Assembly: GCF_022024175.1 (NCBI RefSeq) | Contig: NZ_CP091794.1 | Span: forward strand, 62,001 to 126,000 | Direction: 5' to 3' | DNA length: 64,000 nucleotides | Source of the DNA: Prevotella communis | Lineage (GTDB): Bacteria; Bacteroidota; Bacteroidia; Bacteroidales; Bacteroidaceae | In this document: positions 7,470 through 15,969 of the stretch, one piece after another | Layout: each line of letters opens with the position of its first letter | Position numbering within the stretch: the first letter of the stretch is position 1 | Notes under the pieces: generated by a model | Told to the model about the DNA's origin: nothing | The model's database searches: none | Seen by the model: the letters and a program-made list of their open reading frames with translations, nothing else | Made by a program: the position numbers and the translations under genes

Positions 7470-9944
7470 ATGAAAATTCAATTATTAACTTTGGCACTGG
7501 CTGGCATATTGTCTGCACAAGCTCAATCGAGACAAGAATTTATTTTACAAGACAACTGGCAGTTCTCGCGTGATAAACAGGCGTGGAAAACGGTGAGAGT
7601 ACCCCATGACTGGGCTATCAGTGGCCCCTTTGACAAGAAGTGGGACCTGCAAACGGTTGCCATTGAACAGAATGGTGAAAAAAATGCGACAGAGAAGAGC
7701 GGGCGCAGTGGGGCTCTACCTTGGATAGGTGAAGGATATTACAAAAGAGTTATCACGATTCCTAAGGATTTTAGCGGTCATGCAGAACTTGTATTTGATG
7801 GTGCAATGTCTGAACCTACAGTCTATATCAATGGCAAACAGGCTGGCTATTGGGCTTATGGCTATAATACATTCCGTGTGGATATCACGCCTTTTATCAA
7901 AAAGGGTGAGAACCTGATGGAGGTGCATCTGAAGAATGTGGAGGAGAGCTCGCGTTGGTATCCTGGTGCAGGCATCTATCGACCTGTGACACTTGTCCTT
8001 ACTCCAGAGCAGGCCCGTATTGACGACTGGGGTATCACCACCAGGACAGTGTTGCACGCTCAGAGAAAAAATGGTACGGATTATACTAAATTGGTGGTGG
8101 AGGTTCCCATTATTAATGCTGGCCAAGGACTGCCTGTTGTCATGGAACTCATTTCGCCTGATAATAAAGAGAAAAAATGGGTCTCACCTGCACCTATGAA
8201 AAAAGGGTCGGGTAAGGCCGTTGGCACGTTCATGATTCCAGATGCCCAACTGTGGTCTCCGGAAACACCTCATCTTTATGGCTTACGTGTTACGCTTTGT
8301 GATGGCAATAGCACCCCCAGCGTATATGACGACTTCGGTAAGGCCATCGACCGGAAAACGATGAAATTGGGCTTACGCACCGTCAGAGTGTCGAAGGAAA
8401 AGGGTTTCCAGCTGAATGGTGTGACGCGAAAACTGAAGGGTGTCTGTCTGCATCATGACCTCGGACCACTGGGCGCGGCAGTCAACAAAGCTGCTTTGAT
8501 TCGCCAGATAAAGATTATGAAGGAGATGGGGTGCGATGCTATCCGCACGGCTCATAATATGCCGAGCCAGTGGCAGATGGATATCTGTGACTCACTGGGA
8601 ATGATGGTGATGGCCGAGAGCTTTGATATGTGGAAGTATCCTAAGTGTAAGAATGGATATGCGCGCTTCTTTGACCAGTGGGCCGACAAGGATATCACGA
8701 ATCTGGTGAAGGCGAATAGGAATCACCCGTCCATCGTCATGTGGTCTATCGGCAACGAGATTCCTGAACAATGGAGTGAGGAGGGAAGAGAAATGGCCAT
8801 TCGCTTGCAGGGACTGGTACATTCTCTTGATGCAACACGCCCAGTTACTCAGGGCATGGATCGTGTGGATAATGCACTGGCCAGTGGTTTCGCGCAGGCA
8901 ATGGATATCCCTGGACTGAATTACCGATTGAATAAATACCAAAAGGCGCATGATACGCTAACGCATGGCTTCCTGTTAGGCTCGGAAACGGCCTCTACGG
9001 TCTCTTCGCGTGGCACCTATTATTTCCCTGTAACGCCTACGGATAAGGGTGTTCACCCTGATGGTCAGTGCTCGGGCTATGATGTGGAATGGTGCTCATG
9101 GAGTAACTTGCCCGATGATGACTGGCAATGGCAGGATGATAAGGACTGGGTGATTGGTGAGTTCGTATGGACGGGGTTCGACTATCTTGGTGAGCCCACG
9201 CCTTATGATGAGTACTGGCCTTCGCGCTCGTCGTATTTTGGTATCTGCGACTTGGCCGGACTCCCTAAGGACCGTTATTATCTCTATCGCTCGCATTGGA
9301 ATAAAAAGGAACATACCATCCATTTGTTGCCTCATTGGACATGGGGAAAGGAGAGGGTAGGCAAGGTAACGCCTGTCTATTGCTATACCGATTATGATGA
9401 AGGCGAACTCTTTGTCAATGGTAAGAGTCAGGGGCGCATCAAGAAAAACAAAGATAGTCGTCTGGACCGCTATCGCCTGCGCTGGAACAATGTGAAATAT
9501 GAGCCTGGTGAGGTGAAGGTGGTGGTCTATGATGACGAAGGAAGTGTTGCTGGAGAGAAGGTGATGCGTACAGCAGGCAAAGCTGCTGCCCTGAAGGCGG
9601 AAGTATGGACGCAAACCTCCAACCTCCAATCTCAAACCTCAAAGCTCAAAGCCGATGGTAATGACCTGGCTTATGTCACTGTCAGTTTGGTGGATAAGAA
9701 TGGTACGCTGATTCCTGATGCTACAGACCAGCTCTCATTTGAAGTCAGTGGTGCGGGAAAGTTCCGTGCAGTCTGCAATGGTGACCCTACGAGTCTGGAG
9801 GTCTTTACTGAACCCACGATGAAGCTCTTCGCAGGACAGTTGGTCGTGGTTTGTCAGGCTGGAAAAGAAAAAGGTCAGCTCACGCTTACCGTCAAGGACA
9901 AACAGCGTAAACTGACCAGGAAAATAAGTATCCCTGTGGAATAA
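7470..9944 (+). CDS. GH2 glycoside hydrolase (beta-galactosidase-like), secreted
   Basis: 824 aa with signal peptide MKIQLLTLALAGILSAQA. Order: sugar-binding jelly roll (~25-180, 'GEGYYKRVITIPKDF', 'SSRWYPGAGIYRPV'), Ig-like domain, TIM barrel (~310-600), then Ig-like/DUF4982-type C-terminal domains. Acid/base Glu ~430 in 'MWSIGNEIPEQ'; nucleophile Glu ~563 in 'VIGEFVWTGFDYLGE'. GH2 enzymes remove beta-linked galactose, mannose or glucuronate; the exact substrate is not readable. Signal peptide and DUF4982 are typical of Bacteroidetes polysaccharide degraders, but no SusC/SusD pair is nearby. A heptamer repeat lies in the linker before the last domain. Confidence 0.92.
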   Translation: MKIQLLTLALAGILSAQAQSRQEFILQDNWQFSRDKQAWKTVRVPHDWAISGPFDKKWDLQTVAIEQNGEKNATEKSGRSGALPWIGEGYYKRVITIPKDFSGHAELVFDGAMSEPTVYINGKQAGYWAYGYNTFRVDITPFIKKGENLMEVHLKNVEESSRWYPGAGIYRPVTLVLTPEQARIDDWGITTRTVLHAQRKNGTDYTKLVVEVPIINAGQGLPVVMELISPDNKEKKWVSPAPMKKGSGKAVGTFMIPDAQLWSPETPHLYGLRVTLCDGNSTPSVYDDFGKAIDRKTMKLGLRTVRVSKEKGFQLNGVTRKLKGVCLHHDLGPLGAAVNKAALIRQIKIMKEMGCDAIRTAHNMPSQWQMDICDSLGMMVMAESFDMWKYPKCKNGYARFFDQWADKDITNLVKANRNHPSIVMWSIGNEIPEQWSEEGREMAIRLQGLVHSLDATRPVTQGMDRVDNALASGFAQAMDIPGLNYRLNKYQKAHDTLTHGFLLGSETASTVSSRGTYYFPVTPTDKGVHPDGQCSGYDVEWCSWSNLPDDDWQWQDDKDWVIGEFVWTGFDYLGEPTPYDEYWPSRSSYFGICDLAGLPKDRYYLYRSHWNKKEHTIHLLPHWTWGKERVGKVTPVYCYTDYDEGELFVNGKSQGRIKKNKDSRLDRYRLRWNNVKYEPGEVKVVVYDDEGSVAGEKVMRTAGKAAALKAEVWTQTSNLQSQTSKLKADGNDLAYVTVSLVDKNGTLIPDATDQLSFEVSGAGKFRAVCNGDPTSLEVFTEPTMKLFAGQLVVVCQAGKEKGQLTLTVKDKQRKLTRKISIPVE
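9614..9648 (+). repeat. In-frame heptamer array (AACCTCN) inside the GH2 gene
   Basis: Five 7-bp units (AACCTCC, AACCTCC, AATCTCA, AACCTCA, AAGCTCA) plus a partial sixth, coding for a polar linker (QTSNLQSQTSKLK). A change of one unit would shift the frame within the last domain. Confidence 0.8.
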
Positions 9945-9948
9945 TAAA

Positions 9949-9974
9949 GTCCCTCCGGAATGGAGGGGTTTTTA
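9949..9974 (+). terminator. Terminator between GH2 gene and upp
   Basis: CCCTCC-ggaa-TGGAGGG followed by GTTTTTATTT. Short but GC-rich stem directly after the GH2 stop; it also abuts the end of the convergent upp gene. Confidence 0.75.
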
Positions 9975-9975
9975 T

Positions 9976-10632
9976 TTAGAGTTTTTCGCCAAAGCAGAGA
10001 TCGCCGCAGTCGCCGAAACCTGGTACGATGTATTTGTGCTCATTCATGCCGGGGTCAATGGCTGCGCACCATAGCGTAACATCATCGGATACGCTCTTCT
10101 GTAACATTTCAACACCTTCTGGCGTGCCAATTACGCTGGCGATATGCACCTGATGAGGCTTGCCAGTTTTCAGAAGAGCCTCATAGGCAGCTACCATTGA
10201 TCCACCTGTAGCCAACATGGGGTCAACGATGATGAGGGTCTTGCCTTTCACGCTGGGCGAAGCCATGTATTCTGTGTGGATGCCTACCTCGGTATGCTCA
10301 CGATTGGTATACATGCGGAATGCCGATACAAAGCCGTTCTCTGCATGGTCAAACACGCGCAGGAATCCCTGGTGGAAAGGCAGTCCGGCACGCAGTACGG
10401 TAGCCAGCAGCACTTCGTCCTTAATCATGGGGATGTCGATAGTGCCAAGGGGCGTGGTCACCGTTTTGGGCTTGTAGGTCAAGGTCTTCGACAGCTCATA
10501 GGCCATCATCTCACCAATACGTTCAATGTTGTTACGAAACAGCAGACGGTTTTTCTGATAACTCTTATCACGAACCTCGGCCATGAAATGATTGATGACC
10601 GAATTTTGCTCTGAGAAATTAATGACTTTCAT
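9976..10632 (-). CDS. upp: Uracil phosphoribosyltransferase
   Basis: 218 aa. Type I PRTase fold with the PRPP-binding loop 'LIIVDPMLATGGSM' and the C-terminal uracil-binding hood 'KYIVPGFGDCGDLCFG'. Makes UMP from uracil and PRPP in pyrimidine salvage. 'VLRAGLPFHQGFLRVF' matches the conserved RAG(L/I) segment. Apparently monocistronic, with a minus-strand -7 box TATCTTTG at 10652-10659. Confidence 0.95.
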   Translation of the reverse strand: MKVINFSEQNSVINHFMAEVRDKSYQKNRLLFRNNIERIGEMMAYELSKTLTYKPKTVTTPLGTIDIPMIKDEVLLATVLRAGLPFHQGFLRVFDHAENGFVSAFRMYTNREHTEVGIHTEYMASPSVKGKTLIIVDPMLATGGSMVAAYEALLKTGKPHQVHIASVIGTPEGVEMLQKSVSDDVTLWCAAIDPGMNEHKYIVPGFGDCGDLCFGEKL

Positions 10633-10762
10633 AAATTTAGATTTTTGATTGCAAAGATAGTTATTTTTGCACGATAATTGCTAACTGCGGGTTGCAAAAC
10701 CTTTAAACTGACTCTTGTTTTGAGATACTTTAACATAAAAATGGTTGTGTGCGCACAAAATA

Positions 10763-10790
10763 TTCACCTTTCACCTTTCACCTTTCACCA
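10763..10790 (+). repeat. Heptamer array TTCACCT x4 in the pckA promoter
   Basis: Four tandem 7-bp units (TTCACCT x3, TTCACCA). The array ends 8 nt before the -7 box and covers the position expected for the -33 element, so unit number would change what lies at -33. A 10-bp palindrome TGTGCGCACA (10748-10757) lies just upstream. Confidence 0.85.
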
Positions 10791-10806
10791 ATTATTTGTA
10801 CCTTTG
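10776..10806 (+). promoter_or_regulatory. Promoter of pckA
   Basis: TACCTTTG at 10799-10806 is the -7 box; a TTTC(A) at 10776-10779 inside the heptamer array occupies the -33 position. Leader about 45 nt, A+T-rich. Confidence 0.65.
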
Positions 10807-10856
10807 CAGCCGTTAAAATAGTCGAAAGTATAATTTTTTAAATAAATCAAAAACAA

Positions 10857-12470
10857 ATGGCAAAGTTAGATTTGACACAGTATGGCATCACAGGTTCTAC
10901 CGTGATTGCTCACAATCCTTCGTATGAGACTCTCTTCGCAGAGGAGACAAAGGCTGGTCTGACTGGTTTCGACAAGGGTCAGAACACCGAGCTGAACGCT
11001 GTAAACGTGATGACTGGTATTTACACTGGTCGTTCACCTAAGGACAAGTACATCGTGAAGGATGCACAGAGCCAGGATAAGGTATGGTGGACTTCTGAGG
11101 AGTATAAGAACGATAACCACCCCATGAGCGAGGACGTATGGGCTAAGGTTAAGGAAATCGCTGTTAAGGAGCTCTGCAATAAGAATCTGTATGTTGTTGA
11201 CGCTTTCTGTGGCGCTAACGAGGGTACTCGTCTGGCTGTTCGCTTCATCGTTGAGGTAGCATGGCAGGCTCACTTCGTTACCAACATGTTCATCCAGCCT
11301 ACTGCTGAGGAGTTGGAGAACTTCGAACCTAACTTCGTAATCTATAACGCTTCTAAGGCTAAGGTTGAGAACTTTAAGGAGCTGGGTCTGAACTCAGAGA
11401 CTTGTGTTGCTTTCAACACTACAAGCCGCGAGCAGGTTATCATCAACACATGGTACGGTGGTGAGATGAAGAAGGGTATGTTCTCTATGCAGAACTACTA
11501 CCTGCCTCTCCAGGGCATCGCTTCAATGCACTGCTCTGCTAACACCGACATGGAGGGTAAGAACACCGCTATCTTCTTCGGTCTGTCTGGTACAGGTAAG
11601 ACCACTCTGTCTACCGATCCTAAGCGTCTGCTGATTGGTGACGACGAGCACGGATGGGACGACGAGGGTGTGTTCAACCTCGAAGGTGGTTGCTACGCTA
11701 AGGTTATCAACCTCGACAAGGAGTCTGAGCCCGATATCTACAACGCTATCCGTCGCAATGCTCTGCTGGAGAACGTTACTGTTGACGAGGCTGGTAAGAT
11801 CGACTTCGCTGACAAGAGCGTAACTGAGAATACTCGTGTATCATATCCTATCGATCACATCGAGAAGGTTGTAAAGAAGGTGAATGGTAAGAGTGCAGGT
11901 CCTGACGCTAAGAACGTAATCTTCCTGTCAGCTGACGCATTCGGCGTACTGCCTCCCGTTTCTATCCTGACTCCTGAGCAGACTAAGTACTACTTCCTCT
12001 CTGGTTTCACAGCTAAGCTGGCTGGTACAGAGCGTGGTATCACAGAGCCTACTCCTACATTCTCTGCTTGCTTCGGTCAGGCATTCCTCGAGCTGCACCC
12101 CACAAAGTACGCTGAGGAGCTGGTTAAGAAGATGGAGAAGAGCGGTGCTAAGGCATACCTCGTTAACACTGGTTGGAACGGTACTGGTAAGCGTATCTCT
12201 ATCCGCGATACTCGTGGTATTATCGACGCTATCCTGGGTGGCGCTATCCTGAACGCTCCTACCAAGAAGATTCCTTTCTTCGATTTCGAGGTTCCCACAC
12301 AGCTTGAGGGCGTAGACACCAACATCCTGGATCCCCGCGACACTTATGCAAATGCTGCTGAGTGGGAGGAGAAGGCTAAGGATCTGGCTGCTCGCTTCAT
12401 CAAGAACTTCAAGAAGTATGAGGGCAACGAGGCTGGTAAGGCTCTCGTAGCTGCTGGTCCTAAGCTCTAA
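10857..12470 (+). CDS. pckA: ATP-dependent phosphoenolpyruvate carboxykinase
   Basis: 537 aa, the usual length. Kinase-1a P-loop '[12 protein letters not shown]' (~240), kinase-2 '[22 protein letters not shown]' region (~260; His and Asp metal ligands), and '[15 protein letters not shown]'. In succinate-producing Bacteroidetes it runs in the carboxylating direction (PEP + CO2 to oxaloacetate), feeding malate, fumarate and finally the fumarate reductase encoded at 3.7-7.3 kb. Codon use is strongly biased (AAG, GCT, GAG, CTG), unlike nearby genes, which fits high expression. A terminator follows. Confidence 0.97.
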   Translation: MAKLDLTQYGITGSTVIAHNPSYETLFAEETKAGLTGFDKGQNTELNAVNVMTGIYTGRSPKDKYIVKDAQSQDKVWWTSEEYKNDNHPMSEDVWAKVKEIAVKELCNKNLYVVDAFCGANEGTRLAVRFIVEVAWQAHFVTNMFIQPTAEELENFEPNFVIYNASKAKVENFKELGLNSETCVAFNTTSREQVIINTWYGGEMKKGMFSMQNYYLPLQGIASMHCSANTDMEGKNTAIFFGLSGTGKTTLSTDPKRLLIGDDEHGWDDEGVFNLEGGCYAKVINLDKESEPDIYNAIRRNALLENVTVDEAGKIDFADKSVTENTRVSYPIDHIEKVVKKVNGKSAGPDAKNVIFLSADAFGVLPPVSILTPEQTKYYFLSGFTAKLAGTERGITEPTPTFSACFGQAFLELHPTKYAEELVKKMEKSGAKAYLVNTGWNGTGKRISIRDTRGIIDAILGGAILNAPTKKIPFFDFEVPTQLEGVDTNILDPRDTYANAAEWEEKAKDLAARFIKNFKKYEGNEAGKALVAAGPKL

Positions 12471-12497
12471 GCCTTAGGTCCTACGACATAACGATAA

Positions 12498-12537
12498 AAC
12501 AGGCGTCTACACGGAATGGTGCAGATGCCTGTTTTTG
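12498..12537 (+). terminator. Terminator of pckA
   Basis: AACAGGCGTCTACAC / GTGCAGATGCCTGTT with a short loop, followed by TTTTGTTTTTT. The stem has two mismatches. Confidence 0.85.
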
Positions 12538-12560
12538 TTTTTTACTAACCATTAGAAACA

Positions 12561-13475
12561 ATGAATCTGAAAGAGAAATACCGTGTGTTCAAAGAGTGGC
12601 AACAGCGTCCTTATCAGGTGGCTCCACTCACACAGGAGGAACATACCTGTGCCACCTGCGGCACCAGTTATCAAGGTAATTATTGTCCGCGATGCGGACA
12701 GTCGTCACGTATCGGACGTTATTCGATGAAGACGGCTTTTCTGTTGTTTCTTGACGTCTGGGGACTGGGTAATCGTGGTATGTTTCGTAGTATTCGCGAC
12801 TTGTTGTTGCGTCCCGGCTATATGATTCGCGATTATCTGGGCGGTATGCAGATGGCCTATTTTCCACCGTTTAAGATGTTTTTCCTCTTGGCAACTTTAT
12901 CTATCGTGGTTAATAGTGGTCTTAATATAAGAGGTGAAAATCAGTTGGTGAAGGTTGTACAGGCTTACGAGAGAAGTATTGATATGGATATACGGACTGC
13001 CCCTGCTGAGCAGAAAGCTGGAGTGAAGTCAGGCACAGATAATGAACGTCTGGACTTCGGAGAAAAAATAAATGGTACGCTCAAGGTCTTCATCAGATTC
13101 CTTATCGACCATCAGACAGTGGTAGAACTGGTTTGGTTGTTGGTGCTCTCTTTGCCACTTTATGTGCTCTTCAGGAATTGTCCGGCAATCCCGGATCTGT
13201 ATTATACTGAGTTCTTTGTGGCGATGATTTATATTACTAATATGATGAATATCGTCTCAATAGTATTCAGTTTCTTCTGCGTGAACTTGGATACCATCGG
13301 CTTTATATCCCCGATATTGAGTATTGTTGCACTCAAACAACTCTGTGGTTATTCGTACCTTCGTACCATCCTGGGCCTCGTTGCTTCATTCGCTATCATC
13401 ACAATTGCGGTTTTGATTATTGTGGTGCTGGTTGGTATAGTTGTAGGGTTAACGATGGCAATGAACGCACAATAA
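12561..13475 (+). CDS. DUF3667 membrane protein with zinc ribbon
   Basis: 304 aa. N-terminal zinc ribbon (Cys30, 33, 42, 45 in 'CATCGTSYQGNYCPRCG'), then the DUF3667 signature 'RDLLLRPGYMIRDYLGGMQMAYFPPFKMFFLLATL', and four to five TM helices in the C-terminal half. The family is widespread in Bacteroidetes and of unknown function. It follows pckA after a terminator, without its own clear promoter. Confidence 0.88.
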   Translation: MNLKEKYRVFKEWQQRPYQVAPLTQEEHTCATCGTSYQGNYCPRCGQSSRIGRYSMKTAFLLFLDVWGLGNRGMFRSIRDLLLRPGYMIRDYLGGMQMAYFPPFKMFFLLATLSIVVNSGLNIRGENQLVKVVQAYERSIDMDIRTAPAEQKAGVKSGTDNERLDFGEKINGTLKVFIRFLIDHQTVVELVWLLVLSLPLYVLFRNCPAIPDLYYTEFFVAMIYITNMMNIVSIVFSFFCVNLDTIGFISPILSIVALKQLCGYSYLRTILGLVASFAIITIAVLIIVVLVGIVVGLTMAMNAQ

Positions 13476-13497
13476 AATGCAAAATTACACACATAAA

Positions 13498-13535
13498 CTT
13501 GATTTAAATCAAGAATTGTGGGTGTTTGCGCAAAC
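13498..13535 (+). promoter_or_regulatory. Two perfect palindromes upstream of a peptide gene (FNR/CRP-like site plus second dyad)
   Basis: CTTGATTTAAATCAAG (13498-13513) is a 16-bp perfect palindrome containing TTGAT-N4-ATCAA, the known FNR consensus. GTTTGCGCAAAC (13524-13535) is a second, 12-bp perfect palindrome. The first is centred about 76 bp before the end of the -7 box at 13575-13582. The regulator is not identified; the match to FNR is by sequence only. Confidence 0.7.
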
Positions 13536-13574
13536 TAAAGCGTTTATCCTACACTTGTAATACAAAATAATTTG

Positions 13575-13582
13575 TACCTTTG
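13575..13582 (+). promoter_or_regulatory. -7 box of the 31-aa peptide gene
   Basis: TACCTTTG, same as at many promoters here. Transcription should start near 13587, giving a leader of ~67 nt. Leader bases 13602-13612 (ACACACACGTT) are complementary to 13674-13684 inside the coding region, so the ribosome site and start codon would sit in the loop of a long-range stem. Confidence 0.65.
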
Positions 13583-13653
13583 CAATGTAGTCGTGATGAT
13601 TACACACACGTTATTCATTAGGTTAGTAGTTTTATAGAATTAAGGTAAAGATT

Positions 13654-13749
13654 ATGTTATTAGATTTTCAAACAACGTGTGTGTTGGTATTAGTGGTTAT
13701 TTCCACAATTCTGAGTGTTATCACTCTGATGAATACTAACATCCGTTGA
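13654..13749 (+). CDS. 31-aa single-TM peptide, isolated gene
   Basis: Codes for MLLDFQTTCVLVLVVISTIL... ending NTNIR: a short polar N-terminus, a ~20-residue hydrophobic stretch and a short polar C-terminus. The evidence that it is a gene is its setting: own -7 box, GGTAAAG ribosome site 3 nt before the ATG, a hairpin terminator 4 nt after the stop, and upstream palindromes. The same build, including AAAGATTATG at the start codon, is found for the 30-aa gene at 48.8 kb. Function unknown; possibilities are a membrane regulator of a larger complex or a type I toxin-like peptide. Confidence 0.6.
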   Translation: MLLDFQTTCVLVLVVISTILSVITLMNTNIR

Positions 13750-13752
13750 AAG

Positions 13753-13790
13753 GAGTGCGGGGTGAGCGATTCATACCGCACTCTTTTTTT
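13753..13790 (+). terminator. Terminator of the 31-aa peptide gene
   Basis: GAGTGCGG (13753-13760) pairs with CCGCACTC (13776-13783), followed by seven T residues. A strong terminator immediately after the TGA. Confidence 0.9.
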
Positions 13791-13964
13791 ATGCTCATTT
13801 TACCAGTAAGTCTGCCATATAGCGGTAAATAAACCATACAAAATCCTAAAAACAACTTAAAATCAGGGCAATAATGATATATTTTGTTTAATTAAGTGGT
13901 GAAAATGTCCGCTTTTTGCAGATTTGTGCTTAACTTTGCAACCAAATTGTTTAAACAAGATTAG

Positions 13965-15194
13965 ATGAAAAAACTTTTTAAGCCGCTGTGTGTGATGCTT
14001 GGCGCATTAGTGACGATGACTTCGTGCCTTGGCAACGGCGACGATGATACAACAGTATATAGTGATATGGCTATTACGGCCTTCACTTTGGGTACGCTGA
14101 ACAGATATACCCATTCAACCTCTTCTGACACTGGTAACGATACCATTATCAAGTCTACATTGACAGGCTCGAACTATAACATGGCTATCGACCAGAACAG
14201 TTATCGTATCTATAACCAGGATCTGTTGCCATCGGGTACAGACTTGGCTCACGTGACCATCAGTAGTGTCTCTACCCTGAATAATGCTATTGTAACCTTG
14301 AAGTCACTTACTAGCGACAGTATTCGTTTCTTCAGTACCAGTGACTCTATCGATTTCACTACACCTCGTGTCTTCCGTGTCTTCCCTACGAATATGGAGG
14401 GCTATCGTGATTATACAGTAACTCTTTTTGTCGATGAGAGTGCCGGTCTTTCTTTCGAATGGAATAAGGTGGATACGCGTGCTGATTTGCAGGGATGGAG
14501 CGAAAACCATCTGGTGGCTTTTGGAGATAGTGTCCGTTTGGTTGACCAGAACGTGGTGACTGCAGATAATTGTGCTTTCAGACTGAATGGTACCAATGTG
14601 GAGCGCTCTGAGGATCTGGATAACTGGACTGTCATGGGTACAGCAGCTTTGAAGCAGTTGGTTGGCGTAGGCACAAAGGGCCTCTTTGCTTTGGGTACCG
14701 ACGGCATGATGAAGCGTTCAGAAGATAATGGCGCAACTTGGTTGGATGAGACGCTTGACGAGGATGCTTCTCTGTTGCCTGTTAGCGATATCGCTATGAC
14801 ATCATGGGATTATACTCCACTGGATTCTACCGATTACCTGCTGATGGTGGGTAACGATGCACAGAATCAGGTTCGTGTATGGCGTAAGATTAATCAGTAT
14901 GGTGGTGTTTCGAAGGGTGGAAAATGGGTATATATGCCTGTTGACCTGAACAATCCTTATGCTTTGCCTGTGCTGCAGCATTTATCACTGGCCTATTATA
15001 ATAATATGGTATTGGCGCTTGGCAGTGATAAGGTGATTTATCAGTCAGCTGATCAGGGCATCACATGGAAGGAATCTTCTAAATATGCGTTGCCTACAGA
15101 TTTGCAGGGAACTGTGATGAGTCTTGCTGCCGATAGTCAGAACCGCCTTTGGGTGGTCACCGATGCTGGTGAGGTATGGCTGGGAAAGAAATGA
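13965..15194 (+). CDS. DUF6242-like lipoprotein
   Basis: 409 aa. Lipoprotein signal with lipobox ending in Cys21 (LVTMTSC). Residues ~30-160 form the Ig-like 'DSTDFTTPRVFRVF' region typical of Bacteroidetes DUF6242 proteins; residues ~170-409 read as a beta-propeller-like repeat ('GTDGMMKRSEDNGATWLDE', 'DKVIYQSADQGITWKES'), similar to sialidase/photosystem-stability-type Asp-box repeats. Surface or periplasmic; role unknown. -7 box TAACTTTG at 13931-13938. Leads a rightward run towards uppS and bamA. Confidence 0.75.
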   Translation: MKKLFKPLCVMLGALVTMTSCLGNGDDDTTVYSDMAITAFTLGTLNRYTHSTSSDTGNDTIIKSTLTGSNYNMAIDQNSYRIYNQDLLPSGTDLAHVTISSVSTLNNAIVTLKSLTSDSIRFFSTSDSIDFTTPRVFRVFPTNMEGYRDYTVTLFVDESAGLSFEWNKVDTRADLQGWSENHLVAFGDSVRLVDQNVVTADNCAFRLNGTNVERSEDLDNWTVMGTAALKQLVGVGTKGLFALGTDGMMKRSEDNGATWLDETLDEDASLLPVSDIAMTSWDYTPLDSTDYLLMVGNDAQNQVRVWRKINQYGGVSKGGKWVYMPVDLNNPYALPVLQHLSLAYYNNMVLALGSDKVIYQSADQGITWKESSKYALPTDLQGTVMSLAADSQNRLWVVTDAGEVWLGKK

Positions 15195-15212
15195 TGATGT
15201 AAGATATAAGCA

Positions 15213-15938
15213 GTGATGAGCGAAGGTAAATATCATATCTCAACAGTATGGGTGAAAATACTATTTGTATGCTTCACACTTCACTGTTCACTCTTCACTC
15301 AGACTATATTGGCTCAGGACGAGCCGGAATATAAGATGGAGTTGGGTGCCGGTGTTGGCCTGATGAACTATCTGGGCGATTACAATGGTAACCTTCTCAA
15401 GAAGATGCAGCCCATGGGGGGACTGGTGGCAAAATACAAGATGAACCCCCGTATGGCGTGGGCAGCTACGTTGAACTACGGACAACTGAAGGGTGAGGCA
15501 GAGAATGCTGGCACGTGGTATCCTGGTGGTACTGATGTCCCTACGTCGTTCTCTACGAAGCTGGTTGACTTGAACGTCAAGTATGAATATAACTTCTGGC
15601 CTTTCGGTACAGGACGGGAATATCACGGTGCACAGCCGTTGACACCTTTTATCACTTTGGGCGGAGGCCTCGCTTTTGCTAAAGGAGATAAGTCGGTAGT
15701 GGCTTTTCAGGTACCTATCGGTTTTGGTGTGAAGTATAAGTTGATGGACCGTCTGAACCTCACGGCAGAATGGTTGATGCATATCTCGGGCAGCGATAAA
15801 CTGGATGGTATTCGTGATCCCTACGGCATCAAGAGCAGCGATCTGTTTAAGAATACCGATTGCTACACCACTTTGCAACTCTCGCTGACCTATGAGTTCA
15901 TGGAGAAATGTAAGACTTGTCATAACGATAAGGACTAA
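15213..15938 (+). CDS. DUF6089 family outer-membrane beta-barrel protein
   Basis: 241 aa with an N-terminal signal segment (ILFVCFTLHCSLFTQTILAQ) and 'ELGAGVGLMNYLGDYNGNLLKKMQPMGGLVAKYKMNPR', the DUF6089 opening. Alternating amphipathic strands and a terminal 'TTLQLSLTYEF' fit a small outer-membrane barrel. In many Bacteroidetes this gene precedes uppS and bamA, as here (31-bp gap to uppS), so a link to envelope assembly is inferred. The signal peptide is coded partly by a heptamer array. Confidence 0.85.
   Translation: MMSEGKYHISTVWVKILFVCFTLHCSLFTQTILAQDEPEYKMELGAGVGLMNYLGDYNGNLLKKMQPMGGLVAKYKMNPRMAWAATLNYGQLKGEAENAGTWYPGGTDVPTSFSTKLVDLNVKYEYNFWPFGTGREYHGAQPLTPFITLGGGLAFAKGDKSVVAFQVPIGFGVKYKLMDRLNLTAEWLMHISGSDKLDGIRDPYGIKSSDLFKNTDCYTTLQLSLTYEFMEKCKTCHNDKD
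15273..15300 (+). repeat. Heptamer array TTCACNN x4 in a signal-peptide-coding region
   Basis: Four 7-bp units (TTCACAC, TTCACTG, TTCACTC, TTCACTC) coding for part of the hydrophobic core of the DUF6089 signal peptide. Same unit family as the arrays at 26163 and 27219. Confidence 0.8.
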
Positions 15939-15969
15939 CGGAATTGATAATTGAAACTGTAATATAAAT

